The position numbers and the translations under genes were made by a program. Shown one piece after another: positions 16,677 to 25,531 of a DNA stretch of 64,000 nucleotides (positions within the stretch are counted from its first letter, which is position 1; every line of letters begins with the position of its first letter). The notes below the pieces were generated by a model. That model searched no databases, was not told where the DNA came from, and saw only the letters and a list, made by a program, of their open reading frames with translations. The stretch is from Companilactobacillus nantensis DSM 16982 (lineage in GTDB: Bacteria > Bacillota > Bacilli > Lactobacillales > Lactobacillaceae): NCBI RefSeq assembly GCF_001435815.1, contig NZ_AZFV01000014.1, positions 1 through 64,000 on the forward strand, read 5' to 3'.

Positions 16677-18593
16677 GTGAAATTTTTAGATATGCTACGT
16701 AAAGTTGATGAGAAACCAGAGCAACCTGCAACACCCGCTCCTGATTCTCCTAAAAAGGACCAAGGTCCTGAGCAAAACGCTTCAGAATCAACTTCTGACA
16801 GCCAAGTTGCGACTCAACCAGAAAATAAAAAAGATAATCTACCAATGTCTGTTCATGATAAACGTATCAATATTGAAGAGCAAATGAACGGTCTTTCTCA
16901 CCAATATGCACAACTTAGAAACGATCTCAAAACGAACCTTTTCACTGAAAAAGATGATTTTGAAGCTAAAAAAGCTACGCTTGATAAGTATCTTAAAACG
17001 CTTAAGCGTGATGAAAAGGAATCAAACGATAAGCTTGCCGATACAAAGGCCCAAAACGATGATGCTGCTAAAGAGCACCTCGCTATTGTGAATGCCAACC
17101 GTAAAGAACAAGAAGAAAATCTTGCTAAGTTACAATCTGAATTAAACGAATTGAACTCCGAAATCAATACTAAGACTGCTAAATTAGAATCACTTCAAAA
17201 TGATCTTGCCCATAACGAACAATCTGAAACTGATATGTCTACTTCTATCAAAGAAGAAAAAGACTTACAAAAGATGCTTGCTTTGATGGAAGATCAAAAG
17301 AATTCTATCAACACACTTTATGACGAACGAAAAGACCTTAAAGGTCAAATCAACGACGCCCAAGAAGATATCACAAAGCTTAATGGCGAAGCTGATGACC
17401 TTAATACTAATATTAGTAAAGTAAACACGCAAATTAACGACTTCAAGCAACAAGCCAACGAAATTGAAGACAAGATGAAGAGTGACCACAATTACCGTAT
17501 TGAAACAATTGCCGGTTTGGAGCGTCACATTCAAAGTCTTGGTGAAGAACATTCTAAGATTGATGGTGAACTCGGTGAGATCAATGACAACATCGCCTAC
17601 ATCAGCAAATATATTAAAGATGTCTTCCACTCAGCTTACTTAGTTCGTGACGTCTATCTCAACAAAGATAAAGAATATTATGTAGCCGCTGACGATTTTG
17701 GTACCGAAGCTGCTCAGAACGATCTTTTCGGTATGGTCAATTACCTTGAAACAAAGCTTTCCAAACCAGTCACAGTTGTATCTACTTTCTATAACAATCA
17801 CATTCATGAAGTTATCGATGCCAAAGCTAAGGCTGCTCATTTACCAATTCCTAATGTGGTTAACCTCTTTGACCAACTTCAATCAAGTCCTAACCCTACT
17901 GACAAAAAGGTGGCAATTCCTGCCAACGAAAGCTGGGTTACTAGAACTGACGTCGAATCACAAGATACTTTCATCTATGATCAAAAACAAACTTTGCTTA
18001 TGACCGTCGAATACTTTGACAAGAAGATCGATCGCATCAACTATTACAAGAACGATCAAATTGTTAAAACAAATATTTATAACGGTGATGGTCAACTATC
18101 ATCAACTCAAAACTTTAACAAGAATAAAGAATTGTCAGAACAAAACTTCTATCGTATTGACGGCTCAATCGTTCTAACAGTTATCTTCGAAAAGAATGCT
18201 CCTGTTAGCTATCAACTATTCGACAAGAATGGTTTGTTAGAACACGACTTCAACGAAAAATCAGAACTTATCACATGGTGGTTGAAGAGTATCTCTCCAA
18301 ATACTGAAAATGCCGTCTTTGTTGGTAACAACTCTGACCTATTGTATCAACTCATTATGAGCGTCAATAGTATTGAAAGTGATAATACTATCCGCTTGCT
18401 TCAAGATGTTGTTAAGAATATCGATGCTGTAATTGACTTATTAGATAAGAACAACGACATCAAGGATATTTTCGTTCAGACTGATGATGATCTTCACGCA
18501 ATCGAGAACAAGACTAACCGTGACATTAGTGTTAGTGTCATTAACACATCAAGTAACGGTACATTGTCTCTTCCCGAATCATTAAAAATTTAG
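16677..18593 (+). CDS. Coiled-coil protein with a glycosyltransferase-associated C-terminal repeat region
   Basis: A 638-residue soluble protein. Residues 1-60 are disordered and Pro/Glu/Ser-rich. Residues 65-300 form a long coiled coil rich in Glu, Lys, Asn and Asp. Residues from about 320 onward form a mixed domain with YD-like strand repeats (NIYNGDGQLSSTQNF, FYRIDGSIVLTVIF, LFDKNGLLEHDF). Such repeats occur in the N-terminal part of accessory-Sec GtfA/Asp1-like and TarM-like glycosyltransferases. No catalytic glycosyltransferase domain follows. The function is unknown; a scaffold or partner for a surface-glycan enzyme is a guess. The GTG start has GGGGGA eight bases before it. A GtrB-type gene follows. 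Confidence 0.65.
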   Translation: MKFLDMLRKVDEKPEQPATPAPDSPKKDQGPEQNASESTSDSQVATQPENKKDNLPMSVHDKRINIEEQMNGLSHQYAQLRNDLKTNLFTEKDDFEAKKATLDKYLKTLKRDEKESNDKLADTKAQNDDAAKEHLAIVNANRKEQEENLAKLQSELNELNSEINTKTAKLESLQNDLAHNEQSETDMSTSIKEEKDLQKMLALMEDQKNSINTLYDERKDLKGQINDAQEDITKLNGEADDLNTNISKVNTQINDFKQQANEIEDKMKSDHNYRIETIAGLERHIQSLGEEHSKIDGELGEINDNIAYISKYIKDVFHSAYLVRDVYLNKDKEYYVAADDFGTEAAQNDLFGMVNYLETKLSKPVTVVSTFYNNHIHEVIDAKAKAAHLPIPNVVNLFDQLQSSPNPTDKKVAIPANESWVTRTDVESQDTFIYDQKQTLLMTVEYFDKKIDRINYYKNDQIVKTNIYNGDGQLSSTQNFNKNKELSEQNFYRIDGSIVLTVIFEKNAPVSYQLFDKNGLLEHDFNEKSELITWWLKSISPNTENAVFVGNNSDLLYQLIMSVNSIESDNTIRLLQDVVKNIDAVIDLLDKNNDIKDIFVQTDDDLHAIENKTNRDISVSVINTSSNGTLSLPESLKI

Positions 18594-18596
18594 TTT

Positions 18597-18625
18597 AAAA
18601 CGCTCATTCGTGAGTGTTTTTTTAT
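18597..18625 (+). terminator. Terminator after coiled-coil gene
   Basis: AAAACGCTCA-TTCG-TGAGTGTTTT followed by TTTT. It leaves little room before the glycosyltransferase start. Confidence 0.8.
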
Positions 18626-18650
18626 AATTATTGTGAAAGAGAAAGAAGTT

Positions 18651-19583
18651 ATGAAAACAATATCGATTATCGTTCCGTGTTTTAACGAAGAAGAGACCAT
18701 CAATATTTATTATGACGCTATGACTAAGCTCAAAGAGCAAACTAATAAATTCAACATTGAATATTGGTTTGTTGACGATGGATCTAAAGACCGTACTTAT
18801 GCAATTTTAAAAGACTTACAAAAAGACCACAGTGATGAAGTTCATTTCATTTCCTTCTCACGTAACTTTGGTAAAGAGGCTGCGTTATACGCTGGTCTCA
18901 ATGCTGTAACTGGTGACTACACCGCCGTTATGGATGTTGACTTACAAGATCCTCCTGAAATGTTACCCGAAATGTTTGATCTACTCGAAGAAAAAGAATA
19001 TGACTGTGTCGGAACTGCCCGAATGGACCGTGAAGGCGAAAATAAAATCATTTCATTTTTCTCTGAAGGCTTTTACAAGGTCATCAACAAAATGTCACAA
19101 ACCAAAATTATTCCTGGTGCCAGAGATTACCGTTTAATGACTCGTCAAATGGTCGAAGCGATTAAATCAATGACTGAATACAATCGTTTTTCAAAGGGTA
19201 TCTTTAGTTGGGTTGGTTTCAAAACAAAGTACTTACCTTACAAAAATCGTGAACGTTCAGCAGGAACAACTTCTTGGAACTTTTGGAAATTACTCAAGTA
19301 TGCCATTACCGGTATCGTTGATTTCTCCGAAGGTCCCCTAATGTTTGCCACATGGATGGGAACAATCTTTTCCATTACTTCAATCGTTGCAATTATCGCC
19401 ATTATCATCAGAAAGTTCATCAATCCGCTCAGTAGCGTCAATGGATGGGCTTCACTGGTTTCAATCATTTTATTGATTGGTGGAATTCAATTGCTCAGTA
19501 TCGGTATTCTTGGAGAATACATCGGAAAGATTTTCTTGGAAGTTAAGAAGCGTCCAATTTATATCGTTAAAGATAAAAAATAA
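18651..19583 (+). CDS. GtrB/CsbB-type polyprenyl-phosphate glycosyltransferase
   Basis: A 310-residue family 2 glycosyltransferase. The catalytic domain (SIIVPCFNEEETI at the start, DVDLQDPPEM around residue 98) is followed by two membrane helices at the C-terminus. This layout is that of enzymes that load glucose or another sugar onto undecaprenyl phosphate at the inner face, for later modification of teichoic acid or polysaccharide. No flippase (GtrA) or acceptor-modifying GtrC-type gene is beside it. The ATG at 18651 is chosen over a GTG at 18633 because the family begins directly with the SIIVPCFNE strand. Confidence 0.85.
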   Translation: MKTISIIVPCFNEEETINIYYDAMTKLKEQTNKFNIEYWFVDDGSKDRTYAILKDLQKDHSDEVHFISFSRNFGKEAALYAGLNAVTGDYTAVMDVDLQDPPEMLPEMFDLLEEKEYDCVGTARMDREGENKIISFFSEGFYKVINKMSQTKIIPGARDYRLMTRQMVEAIKSMTEYNRFSKGIFSWVGFKTKYLPYKNRERSAGTTSWNFWKLLKYAITGIVDFSEGPLMFATWMGTIFSITSIVAIIAIIIRKFINPLSSVNGWASLVSIILLIGGIQLLSIGILGEYIGKIFLEVKKRPIYIVKDKK

Positions 19584-19635
19584 CAGCAGAGCAGGTTTGC
19601 CGGATTGTCGACAAATTGCTTTGCTGTTTTTATTT
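19582..19635 (+). terminator. Terminator after the glycosyltransferase gene
   Basis: AACAGCAGAGCA and TGCTTTGCTGTT flank a loop and are followed by TTTTTATTT. It abuts repeat copy D. Confidence 0.65.
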
Positions 19636-19638
19636 ATG

Positions 19639-19819
19639 GCCGCCTCCAGGAACAAGAAATTTAGGTCGCTATGGGGACCGGTTCGAGCCAAACTGCGGTC
19701 TCGAACCTCGATTTTGAACCTCGCATAGACCGCGAGTTTCAAAACTCGTCCCGTGGTGTAATGGCTAAAGCCATAACGCCACCTGCACAGCGACCTAAAT
19801 TCTTGTTCCTTCCGGCTAG
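19639..19819 (-). repeat. Structured intergenic repeat, copy D
   Basis: A 181-bp copy on the minus strand with arms of type AGGAACAAGAA.TTTAGG. Hairpin II is TTTTGAA-A-CTCGC with GCGAG-G-TTCAAAA. Hairpin III is GGTTCGAG with CTCGAACC. It is the left half of an inverted pair with copy E, and its right terminus matches copy A at the window start. Confidence 0.9.
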
Positions 19820-19924
19820 TTTATTCGTTGTCTTTTGATTCTGAATTATTAGAGTATCAATTCTTACTTGTTCTTAATTTATATTTCACATATCAGGTTA
19901 AATTTATTAGATACTGCCCCTAAA
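19820..19924. other. AT-rich spacer between repeat copies D and E
   Basis: 105 bp without a gene. The first dozen bases after the CTAG of copy D (TTTATTCGTTGT) resemble those after copy G (TTTGTTGGTTGT), so the conserved unit may extend slightly past CTAG. Confidence 0.4.
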
Positions 19925-20089
19925 CTAGTCAGAAGAGCTGAGAAAGTGGTGTTAGGCCAAGTGATTTTTTCGACTTTACAGCACCGGGCGTGTTTGGAGA
20001 CTTGCTTGCAAGGCTTCAAACCGAGGTCTGAGACCTTGGCTCAGGCCGGTCCGCATAGCCAGAGAATATTTCTCAGCTCTGGAGACGGC
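19925..20089 (+). repeat. Structured intergenic repeat, copy E (degenerate)
   Basis: A 165-bp copy. It lacks about 17 bases of the 5' arm and its first hairpin is eroded. Hairpin II (TTTGGAG-A-CTTGC/GCAAG-G-CTTCAAA) and hairpin III (GGTCTGAG with CTCAGGCC) remain. The short arms AGAGCTGAGAAA and TTTCTCAGCTCT still pair. Confidence 0.85.
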
Positions 20090-20213
20090 ATATTTGAAGT
20101 TATCTGCCCCTGAAATTTTTCAATATCGAATTACTAATAATCAGATATTATCGCATGATAAACGACTTACATTACTATATAATATAGACGAATAGACTAA
20201 GGGGATTAAAAAA

Positions 20214-20801
20214 ATGAATGTACGTGATCAGCAAGCTGAAAATACTAAGAATGCAATTTTAAAGACCGCTGCCGAGATGTTTTTATCACAAGGCTATCAG
20301 GCGACCTCAACGCGTAAAATTGCTCAAGAACTCAATATTACACAACCTAACATGTATCACTATTACAAGAATAAAAAAGTGCTCTACGTGAAGGCTATCG
20401 AATATGCTGTCAGTGGTTTTAGTGACAATCTTTTAGACGCGTATAAAACTCATAAGGACTTACCTTTTGAAGAATTATTACTTTATATGTCTCAATATAT
20501 GATTGAAAATTTCCGAATCAATTACTTCGTTATGCGTAACGATATCGAAAATTTCTTCACCGATGAAGAACGTCGCGACCTCAGCAAGAACTGGGATGGC
20601 GGTTATTATAAGGTTCTTTTTAATGTCTTCCAATCTCACAAAAGTGAACTCCGTTCTGATTTAGCAATTCCTGTACAAGTCGGAACTTTTTTGACAATGT
20701 TACTCCCTTACATTGAATATAACGATGCCAAAAGGAAGCGCAATATTGCTAATCTAAAAACGGTTATCAATATTTTCATCAATGGCATTAAGAAAGAATA
20801 G
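20214..20801 (+). CDS. TetR-family transcriptional regulator
   Basis: A 195-residue protein with an N-terminal helix-turn-helix (STRKIAQELNITQPNMYHYYKNK, about residues 33-55) and a helical ligand-binding domain. Such proteins are usually repressors released by a small molecule. The antiporter gene starts ten bases after its stop on the same strand and is the most likely target. The ligand is unknown. ATG start with AGGGGA upstream. Confidence 0.88.
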   Translation: MNVRDQQAENTKNAILKTAAEMFLSQGYQATSTRKIAQELNITQPNMYHYYKNKKVLYVKAIEYAVSGFSDNLLDAYKTHKDLPFEELLLYMSQYMIENFRINYFVMRNDIENFFTDEERRDLSKNWDGGYYKVLFNVFQSHKSELRSDLAIPVQVGTFLTMLLPYIEYNDAKRKRNIANLKTVINIFINGIKKE

Positions 20802-20810
20802 GAATTTGCC

Positions 20811-21959
20811 ATGGAATTTATAACCCTTTTAGCATTAATGCTCTTTTTAACACTCATCGTCAGTCACCTGTTCAATCGTTTAAATTTACCGGCCGTAGTT
20901 GGTCAATTAATTTTAGGGGTCATTTTAGGTAAAGGTGTCCTCGACATTGTTAAACCAACTCATGAAGTGGAACTTTTCGCAGATATCGGCGTTATTTTAC
21001 TGATGTTTCTGGCTGGTTTGGAAAGTGATTTGAAACTGTTGCGCAAGCATCTTTTACCAAGTATCAATGTAGCGATTTGCGGGGTTATTTTACCGGTTGC
21101 TCTGACACTGGGAACTGCTTTGATCTTTGGTATCAACCTTAAAGAGAGTATTTTCATGTCCGTCGTTTTCGCTGCTACATCAGTTTCTATTTCAGTTGAG
21201 GTTTTAAAAAGTTTGAATTACCTTTCGAGTACTTCGGGGACAGTTATTCTGGGGGCAGCTGTTGCCGATGATATTTTAGCAATCTCAATTTTGAGCGTTA
21301 TGTCAGGTACTTTAACCGGCGATTTTTCAGCCAAGAAACTCTTGTTACTACTAGCAATGTGGATTTTCTTTGGCGTTTTGATCGTCGTTATGCATAAATG
21401 GGCTATTCCAGAATTAATGAAACTATCTGATTACGTTGATGCCACGCATGCTAAAACGATTTTTGCCTTAGTAATTTGCTTTGTGATGGCTTTTATTGCA
21501 GACAAAGTGCAATTAGATTCTGTTTTAGGAGCTTTCGTGGCGGGGATTGCTGTTTCTAATGCCGCCGACTATGATGAAAAAGTTAGTCACAACATCGAGT
21601 TAATTGGTTACTCAATTTTTATCCCAATTTTCTTCATTAGCATTGGTCTCAATTTGGAATTCGACAGTTTTATTCATGACTTCTGGTTGATTGCCCTCTT
21701 TACGATTACTGGAATTGTCGGCAAACTCTTCGGTGCTGGTTTCGGTGCTCGAATTTCTGGCTTCAACATGAAGGATTCTTATGTTATTGGTTCAGGGATG
21801 ATTTCTCGTGGTGAAATGGCTTTAATCGTTGCTCAAGTTGGCTATGGTGTGAAACTGTTATCAGAAGAATATTATTCTACAGTCATTATCAGCGTCATTT
21901 TAATTACAATTATTGCACCTTTCTTTTTAAAGCACTCAATTAGTAAAAATCCTTTATAG
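20811..21959 (+). CDS. Cation:proton antiporter (CPA2/KefB-like membrane domain)
   Basis: A 382-residue membrane protein with about twelve segments and no C-terminal nucleotide-binding (RCK) domain. Typical CPA2 landmarks are the early NLPAVVGQLILGVILGKG segment and the helix-break region with AAVADDILAI. The paired acidic ADD motif there is the usual ion-exchange site. It would exchange Na+ or K+ for protons. Co-transcription with the upstream TetR gene is likely. Confidence 0.85.
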   Translation: MEFITLLALMLFLTLIVSHLFNRLNLPAVVGQLILGVILGKGVLDIVKPTHEVELFADIGVILLMFLAGLESDLKLLRKHLLPSINVAICGVILPVALTLGTALIFGINLKESIFMSVVFAATSVSISVEVLKSLNYLSSTSGTVILGAAVADDILAISILSVMSGTLTGDFSAKKLLLLLAMWIFFGVLIVVMHKWAIPELMKLSDYVDATHAKTIFALVICFVMAFIADKVQLDSVLGAFVAGIAVSNAADYDEKVSHNIELIGYSIFIPIFFISIGLNLEFDSFIHDFWLIALFTITGIVGKLFGAGFGARISGFNMKDSYVIGSGMISRGEMALIVAQVGYGVKLLSEEYYSTVIISVILITIIAPFFLKHSISKNPL

Positions 21960-21990
21960 CAAATGGTTTTTAGAATCGGCTTGAACGATA

Positions 21991-22009
21991 TATAATGATA
22001 ACGTAAACA
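21991..22009 (+). promoter_or_regulatory. ndh -10 box overlapped by a cre-like site
   Basis: TATAAT at 21991-21996 is directly followed by TGATAACGTAAACA (21996-22009). The second sequence matches the CcpA cre consensus TGNNANCGNTNNCA at every fixed base except one (A for T at position 10). Its position would let CcpA repress ndh on preferred sugars. Confidence 0.5.
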
Positions 22010-22044
22010 TTTAATTTCGGAATAGAAGGAGAAGGTAAGTAAAT

Positions 22045-23232
22045 ATGGCACACATTTTAGTATTAGGTGCTGGTTATGGTGGTTTAAGAGCTGCTCGTGA
22101 TCTAGCCAAAGAAACCCCAGCAGGCACACAAATTGATTTAATTGATCAACATGAAAAGCATGTTGAAAAAACAGCTTTACATACTATTGCAGCAGGAACT
22201 AACCGCGCCGATGCAATCAGTTTCGACGTTCGTTCAGTTCTTCCTTCAAATGTGAACTTCATCAAAGCAACTGTTTCTAAACTAGATTTGGATAACAAAA
22301 CAGTTGAATTTTCTGACCACGATGATATCACATACGACTATATTGTCGTTGCTCTAGGCTTCCGTTCAGAGGACTTTGGACTTGAGGGTGCCAGCGAGAA
22401 TGCCTTGATCCTTCAAGATCTTGAATCTGCTCAAAATATTTATAAGAAGATCAATGAAAATATTGCTAATTACAAAGAATCTCAAGACCCAGCCGATCTC
22501 TCAATTGTCGTTTGTGGTGCCGGCTTTACTGGCGTTGAAATTTTAGGTGAATTAGTTGATACTGTTAAAATTTTAAAAGCTAAATACGAAGTTCCTGAAA
22601 TTAAGGTTACTTGTCTAGAAATGGCAACAAGAATTTTACCAATGTTTGATGAAAACCTTGCTAGCTATGCAGTTGATTACCTTGATAAGAACGGCATCAA
22701 GCTCTTAACGGGTGCTAAGATCAAGAAGATTGAACCAAAGGCTGTTGTCTACATGGATGGCGATACTGAAAAGAGTGTTGCTGGTAGTACAATTCTTTGG
22801 ACTGTTGGTGTTAGTGGTTCAGACGTTATTAAAGACTCTGGTCTTGAAGCACGTAGAAACCGTGTTATGACAACTGAATTTCTTAACTTAGAAGATCACC
22901 CAGAAGCATACTTTATCGGTGATGATTCAGCTATTATCCCAGCTGGTGAAGAACGTCCATATCCTACAACTGGTCAATTAGCTACAGCCGAGGGTGCTGG
23001 TGCTGCCTTTAACATCGCCGCCGCCTTGAATGGCAAAGACTTGAAGCCATTTATCTACCACTCAATGGGTACAGTTGCTTCACTTGGTCAAAATCATGGT
23101 ATTGCTGAAATTACTGATAAGAATCTTAAGTTCAAGGGTCCTATCGCTTCACTACTTAAACATCTTTCAGCTGATCGTGGAATTATGGAAATTGCCGGTA
23201 TCAAGACAGCAATCCGTAAGGGAACAATTTAA
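22045..23232 (+). CDS. ndh: Type II NADH:quinone dehydrogenase
   Basis: A 395-residue, single-subunit, non-proton-pumping NADH dehydrogenase bound to the membrane surface. The FAD-binding motif VLGAGYGGLRAARDL is at residues 5-19, the NADH-binding motif VVCGAGFTGVEILGEL near residue 155, and the second FAD contact (YFIGDDSAI) near 290. It passes electrons from NADH to menaquinone and so feeds the cytochrome bd encoded earlier in the window. ATG start with AGAAGGAGAAGG upstream. Confidence 0.93.
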   Translation: MAHILVLGAGYGGLRAARDLAKETPAGTQIDLIDQHEKHVEKTALHTIAAGTNRADAISFDVRSVLPSNVNFIKATVSKLDLDNKTVEFSDHDDITYDYIVVALGFRSEDFGLEGASENALILQDLESAQNIYKKINENIANYKESQDPADLSIVVCGAGFTGVEILGELVDTVKILKAKYEVPEIKVTCLEMATRILPMFDENLASYAVDYLDKNGIKLLTGAKIKKIEPKAVVYMDGDTEKSVAGSTILWTVGVSGSDVIKDSGLEARRNRVMTTEFLNLEDHPEAYFIGDDSAIIPAGEERPYPTTGQLATAEGAGAAFNIAAALNGKDLKPFIYHSMGTVASLGQNHGIAEITDKNLKFKGPIASLLKHLSADRGIMEIAGIKTAIRKGTI

Positions 23233-23250
23233 TTTAAAAATGATTTTTCT

Positions 23251-23278
23251 AAAAACTCCCTAACGGGAGTTTTTTTTG
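23251..23278 (+). terminator. Terminator of ndh
   Basis: AAAAACTCCC-TAAC-GGGAGTTTTT followed by further T residues. Confidence 0.9.
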
Positions 23279-23350
23279 CTTTAATTTTTGCCTAAATCTA
23301 TACTGGGACGTGAATAACACACGTGTCTGAATACTCAAGGAGTGAAAACT

Positions 23351-24112
23351 ATGGCAATTAAAAAAAATCAAATTTGTGCAATCTGCGGTAATCGCTTTAC
23401 GATTATGGAAGGACTGTTCCTAAGAGATTTAAGTGAACTGTTAAAAGAACAAGTTCTTAAAACCAATAGTTTTGCGAAAGAATCCTCATTTATTTGTCTC
23501 AAGGACCTCCAAAAGCTACGTTTGGCACACATGCAGACTATTATTGACCAAGATCTAAAAATTGACCGTGAGATGAGCGACAAACTCAAAAAGGAAATGT
23601 CAAAAGATACTTATGTCATTACTAATATCAATGAAACCATTTCAGGAAAACGGACGACTGGTCAGAAATTAGCCGACGCCGTTGCTAAGTTTGGTGGTAG
23701 TTGGGGCTTCATCATCGCTTTTACTGTGATATTAGTCGTTTGGATGACAATCAATATTGTCCACCTCTTTGGCGTTAACTTCGATCCGTATCCATTTATA
23801 CTACTTAACTTATTCTTGAGCTGTGTGGCTGCCGTACAGGCTCCTATCATCATGATGAGTCAAAACCGTCAAGCTGACCGTGATCGGGTTGATTCCGAAA
23901 ATGATTATAAGACGAATATGAAATCAGAAATGGAAATCCGTCTATTACACGAAAAACTTGATCAAATGAATGAAGTCCAGTGGCCTCATATTTTGGATAT
24001 GCAAAAGATGCAAATTGAAGTTCTGAGTGAAATCGAAAATGAAATTCAGTCTTTAAAAGCTAGTGACGAAAAGAAACATGACCGCAATACACGGCATCCA
24101 AGTCGAGACTAA
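23351..24112 (+). CDS. DUF1003-family membrane protein
   Basis: A 253-residue protein. The N-terminal ICAICGNRF pair of cysteines could bind a metal. Two membrane segments follow in the middle (WGFIIAFTVILVVWMTINI, then the LFLSCVAAVQAPIIMMSQNRQ stretch) with the RQADRDRVDSENDY region typical of DUF1003. The C-terminal tail is coiled. The function of the family is not established. The ATG at 23351 has AAGGAG eight bases upstream; a GTG nine bases earlier overlaps that site. Confidence 0.8.
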   Translation: MAIKKNQICAICGNRFTIMEGLFLRDLSELLKEQVLKTNSFAKESSFICLKDLQKLRLAHMQTIIDQDLKIDREMSDKLKKEMSKDTYVITNINETISGKRTTGQKLADAVAKFGGSWGFIIAFTVILVVWMTINIVHLFGVNFDPYPFILLNLFLSCVAAVQAPIIMMSQNRQADRDRVDSENDYKTNMKSEMEIRLLHEKLDQMNEVQWPHILDMQKMQIEVLSEIENEIQSLKASDEKKHDRNTRHPSRD

Positions 24113-24154
24113 AAATAAGCCAAGTAATCCAAAATCGGATTACTTGGCTTATTT
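24113..24154. terminator. Bidirectional hairpin (GTAATCC hairpin family, short form)
   Basis: A perfect 18-bp stem: AAATAAGCCAAGTAATCC pairs with GGATTACTTGGCTTATTT, with loop AAAATC. The core GTAATCCAAAATCGGATTAC is the same as at 5962-5987. It lies between the convergent DUF1003 and amtB genes. Confidence 0.85.
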
Positions 24155-24182
24155 GCTTTATAACGGTCCTGTTCTTAAGTTT

Positions 24183-25358
24183 TTAAGCTAACTTTAGATT
24201 AGGCAAACCAACATCATCTTTGAAAAACTTCTTTAACCCTTGAGTAATGGCTACTCCGATGATTGAAACAAAAGCAATCGTAAATATTACACCAAACAAC
24301 TGCAATCCAAACTGTTTCAAACCACCACCATAGAACAAGCCATTCGTTATAACGCTATTGTTAACGGACCTTGTTGCAAAGAGACCAACACAAATTGAAC
24401 CGATTATCCCACTGACGCCATGGCATCCAAAGATGTCGAGGTAATCATTTAAATGCAATTGATACTTTAAGTAATTCATAAAGTAAAAGCTACCCAGAGC
24501 CGAAACTATTCCAATTATGATCGAACCGAAAACTGTCACATACCCAGTACCTGGAGTAATTCCAACTAAACCACAAATACTACCAGTACAAATTCCACTA
24601 AGTGTTACCTTGGATTTAAAAATTTGTTCCAAAATAATCCAAGTTATCAATGCCGAACAAGCCGCCACAGTCGTTGTCAAAACAGCATTCATTGTTTGAA
24701 AACTAACGTTCAAAGCACTGCCAGCATTGAATCCATACCATCCAAGCCACAAGAGAACTGTTCCCATCAAAATCCACAGTTGATTACCTTGTGCTTGTTC
24801 ATTGTTGTATTTATAAGGTTCACGCAAGAAAATAGCTAAGATCAACGCTGTGATACCAGCATTAATATGGATCACTGTTCCTCCCGCAAAATCCAAAACA
24901 CCCATTTTGGCTAGAAAACCAGTCGATGACCAAACGATATGTGCCAATGGATAGTATATAAATAATGACCACAGAATAACAAAGAAAGCGACAAATCTAA
25001 TTCGAACCCGGCTCGCAACTGCCCCTAAAAAAAGAGCTGGTGTTAAAATAGCGAACATCATTTGAAAAAGTAAATAAATCGCAGTTGGTAATTTAGTTGT
25101 GCCATAAGTAGACGATAAGTCTATTCCGGACAGAAACAGATGATTAAAATTACCGATCACTCCGAAATTGTCACCCTCAAATGCGATAGGAAACCCTACT
25201 GCTATCCATAACAATCCAGCTAAACCGAACATTAAAAAACTATCAAACAAAATTCTTGTCACATCTTTATGTGGAACAAAACCACTATAAAAGACAGCAA
25301 TTCCTGGAACCATTAACCAGACCAATATTGTTGAAAGAATCATAAATACAATATCCAT
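24183..25358 (-). CDS. amtB: Ammonium transporter
   Basis: A 391-residue, eleven-segment Amt channel for ammonium uptake. The conserved pore histidines are present in GGTVIHINAG and in FGCHGVSGIIGSI, and the structural aspartate sits in the LDFAGG motif. No glnK follows, so PII control is not evident locally. The ATG at 25358 has AAAGGG ten bases upstream. An ATG at 25364 and a GTG at 25367 in the same frame are close alternatives. Confidence 0.93.
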   Translation of the reverse strand: MDIVFMILSTILVWLMVPGIAVFYSGFVPHKDVTRILFDSFLMFGLAGLLWIAVGFPIAFEGDNFGVIGNFNHLFLSGIDLSSTYGTTKLPTAIYLLFQMMFAILTPALFLGAVASRVRIRFVAFFVILWSLFIYYPLAHIVWSSTGFLAKMGVLDFAGGTVIHINAGITALILAIFLREPYKYNNEQAQGNQLWILMGTVLLWLGWYGFNAGSALNVSFQTMNAVLTTTVAACSALITWIILEQIFKSKVTLSGICTGSICGLVGITPGTGYVTVFGSIIIGIVSALGSFYFMNYLKYQLHLNDYLDIFGCHGVSGIIGSICVGLFATRSVNNSVITNGLFYGGGLKQFGLQLFGVIFTIAFVSIIGVAITQGLKKFFKDDVGLPNLKLA

Positions 25359-25531
25359 AAACATCACACCCTTTGTATAAAGTAGTTCTTATAATTTCGG
25401 TATTGTATTACTTTTTTCATTTCATGTATACCAATTTGATTTTTTGATAATCATAATTATTTTTAAATTTCACCAAAAAACTTATAATGGGGTTTGTATA
25501 AACAGTCTCTATTTCTAAAAAGGAGATAACA

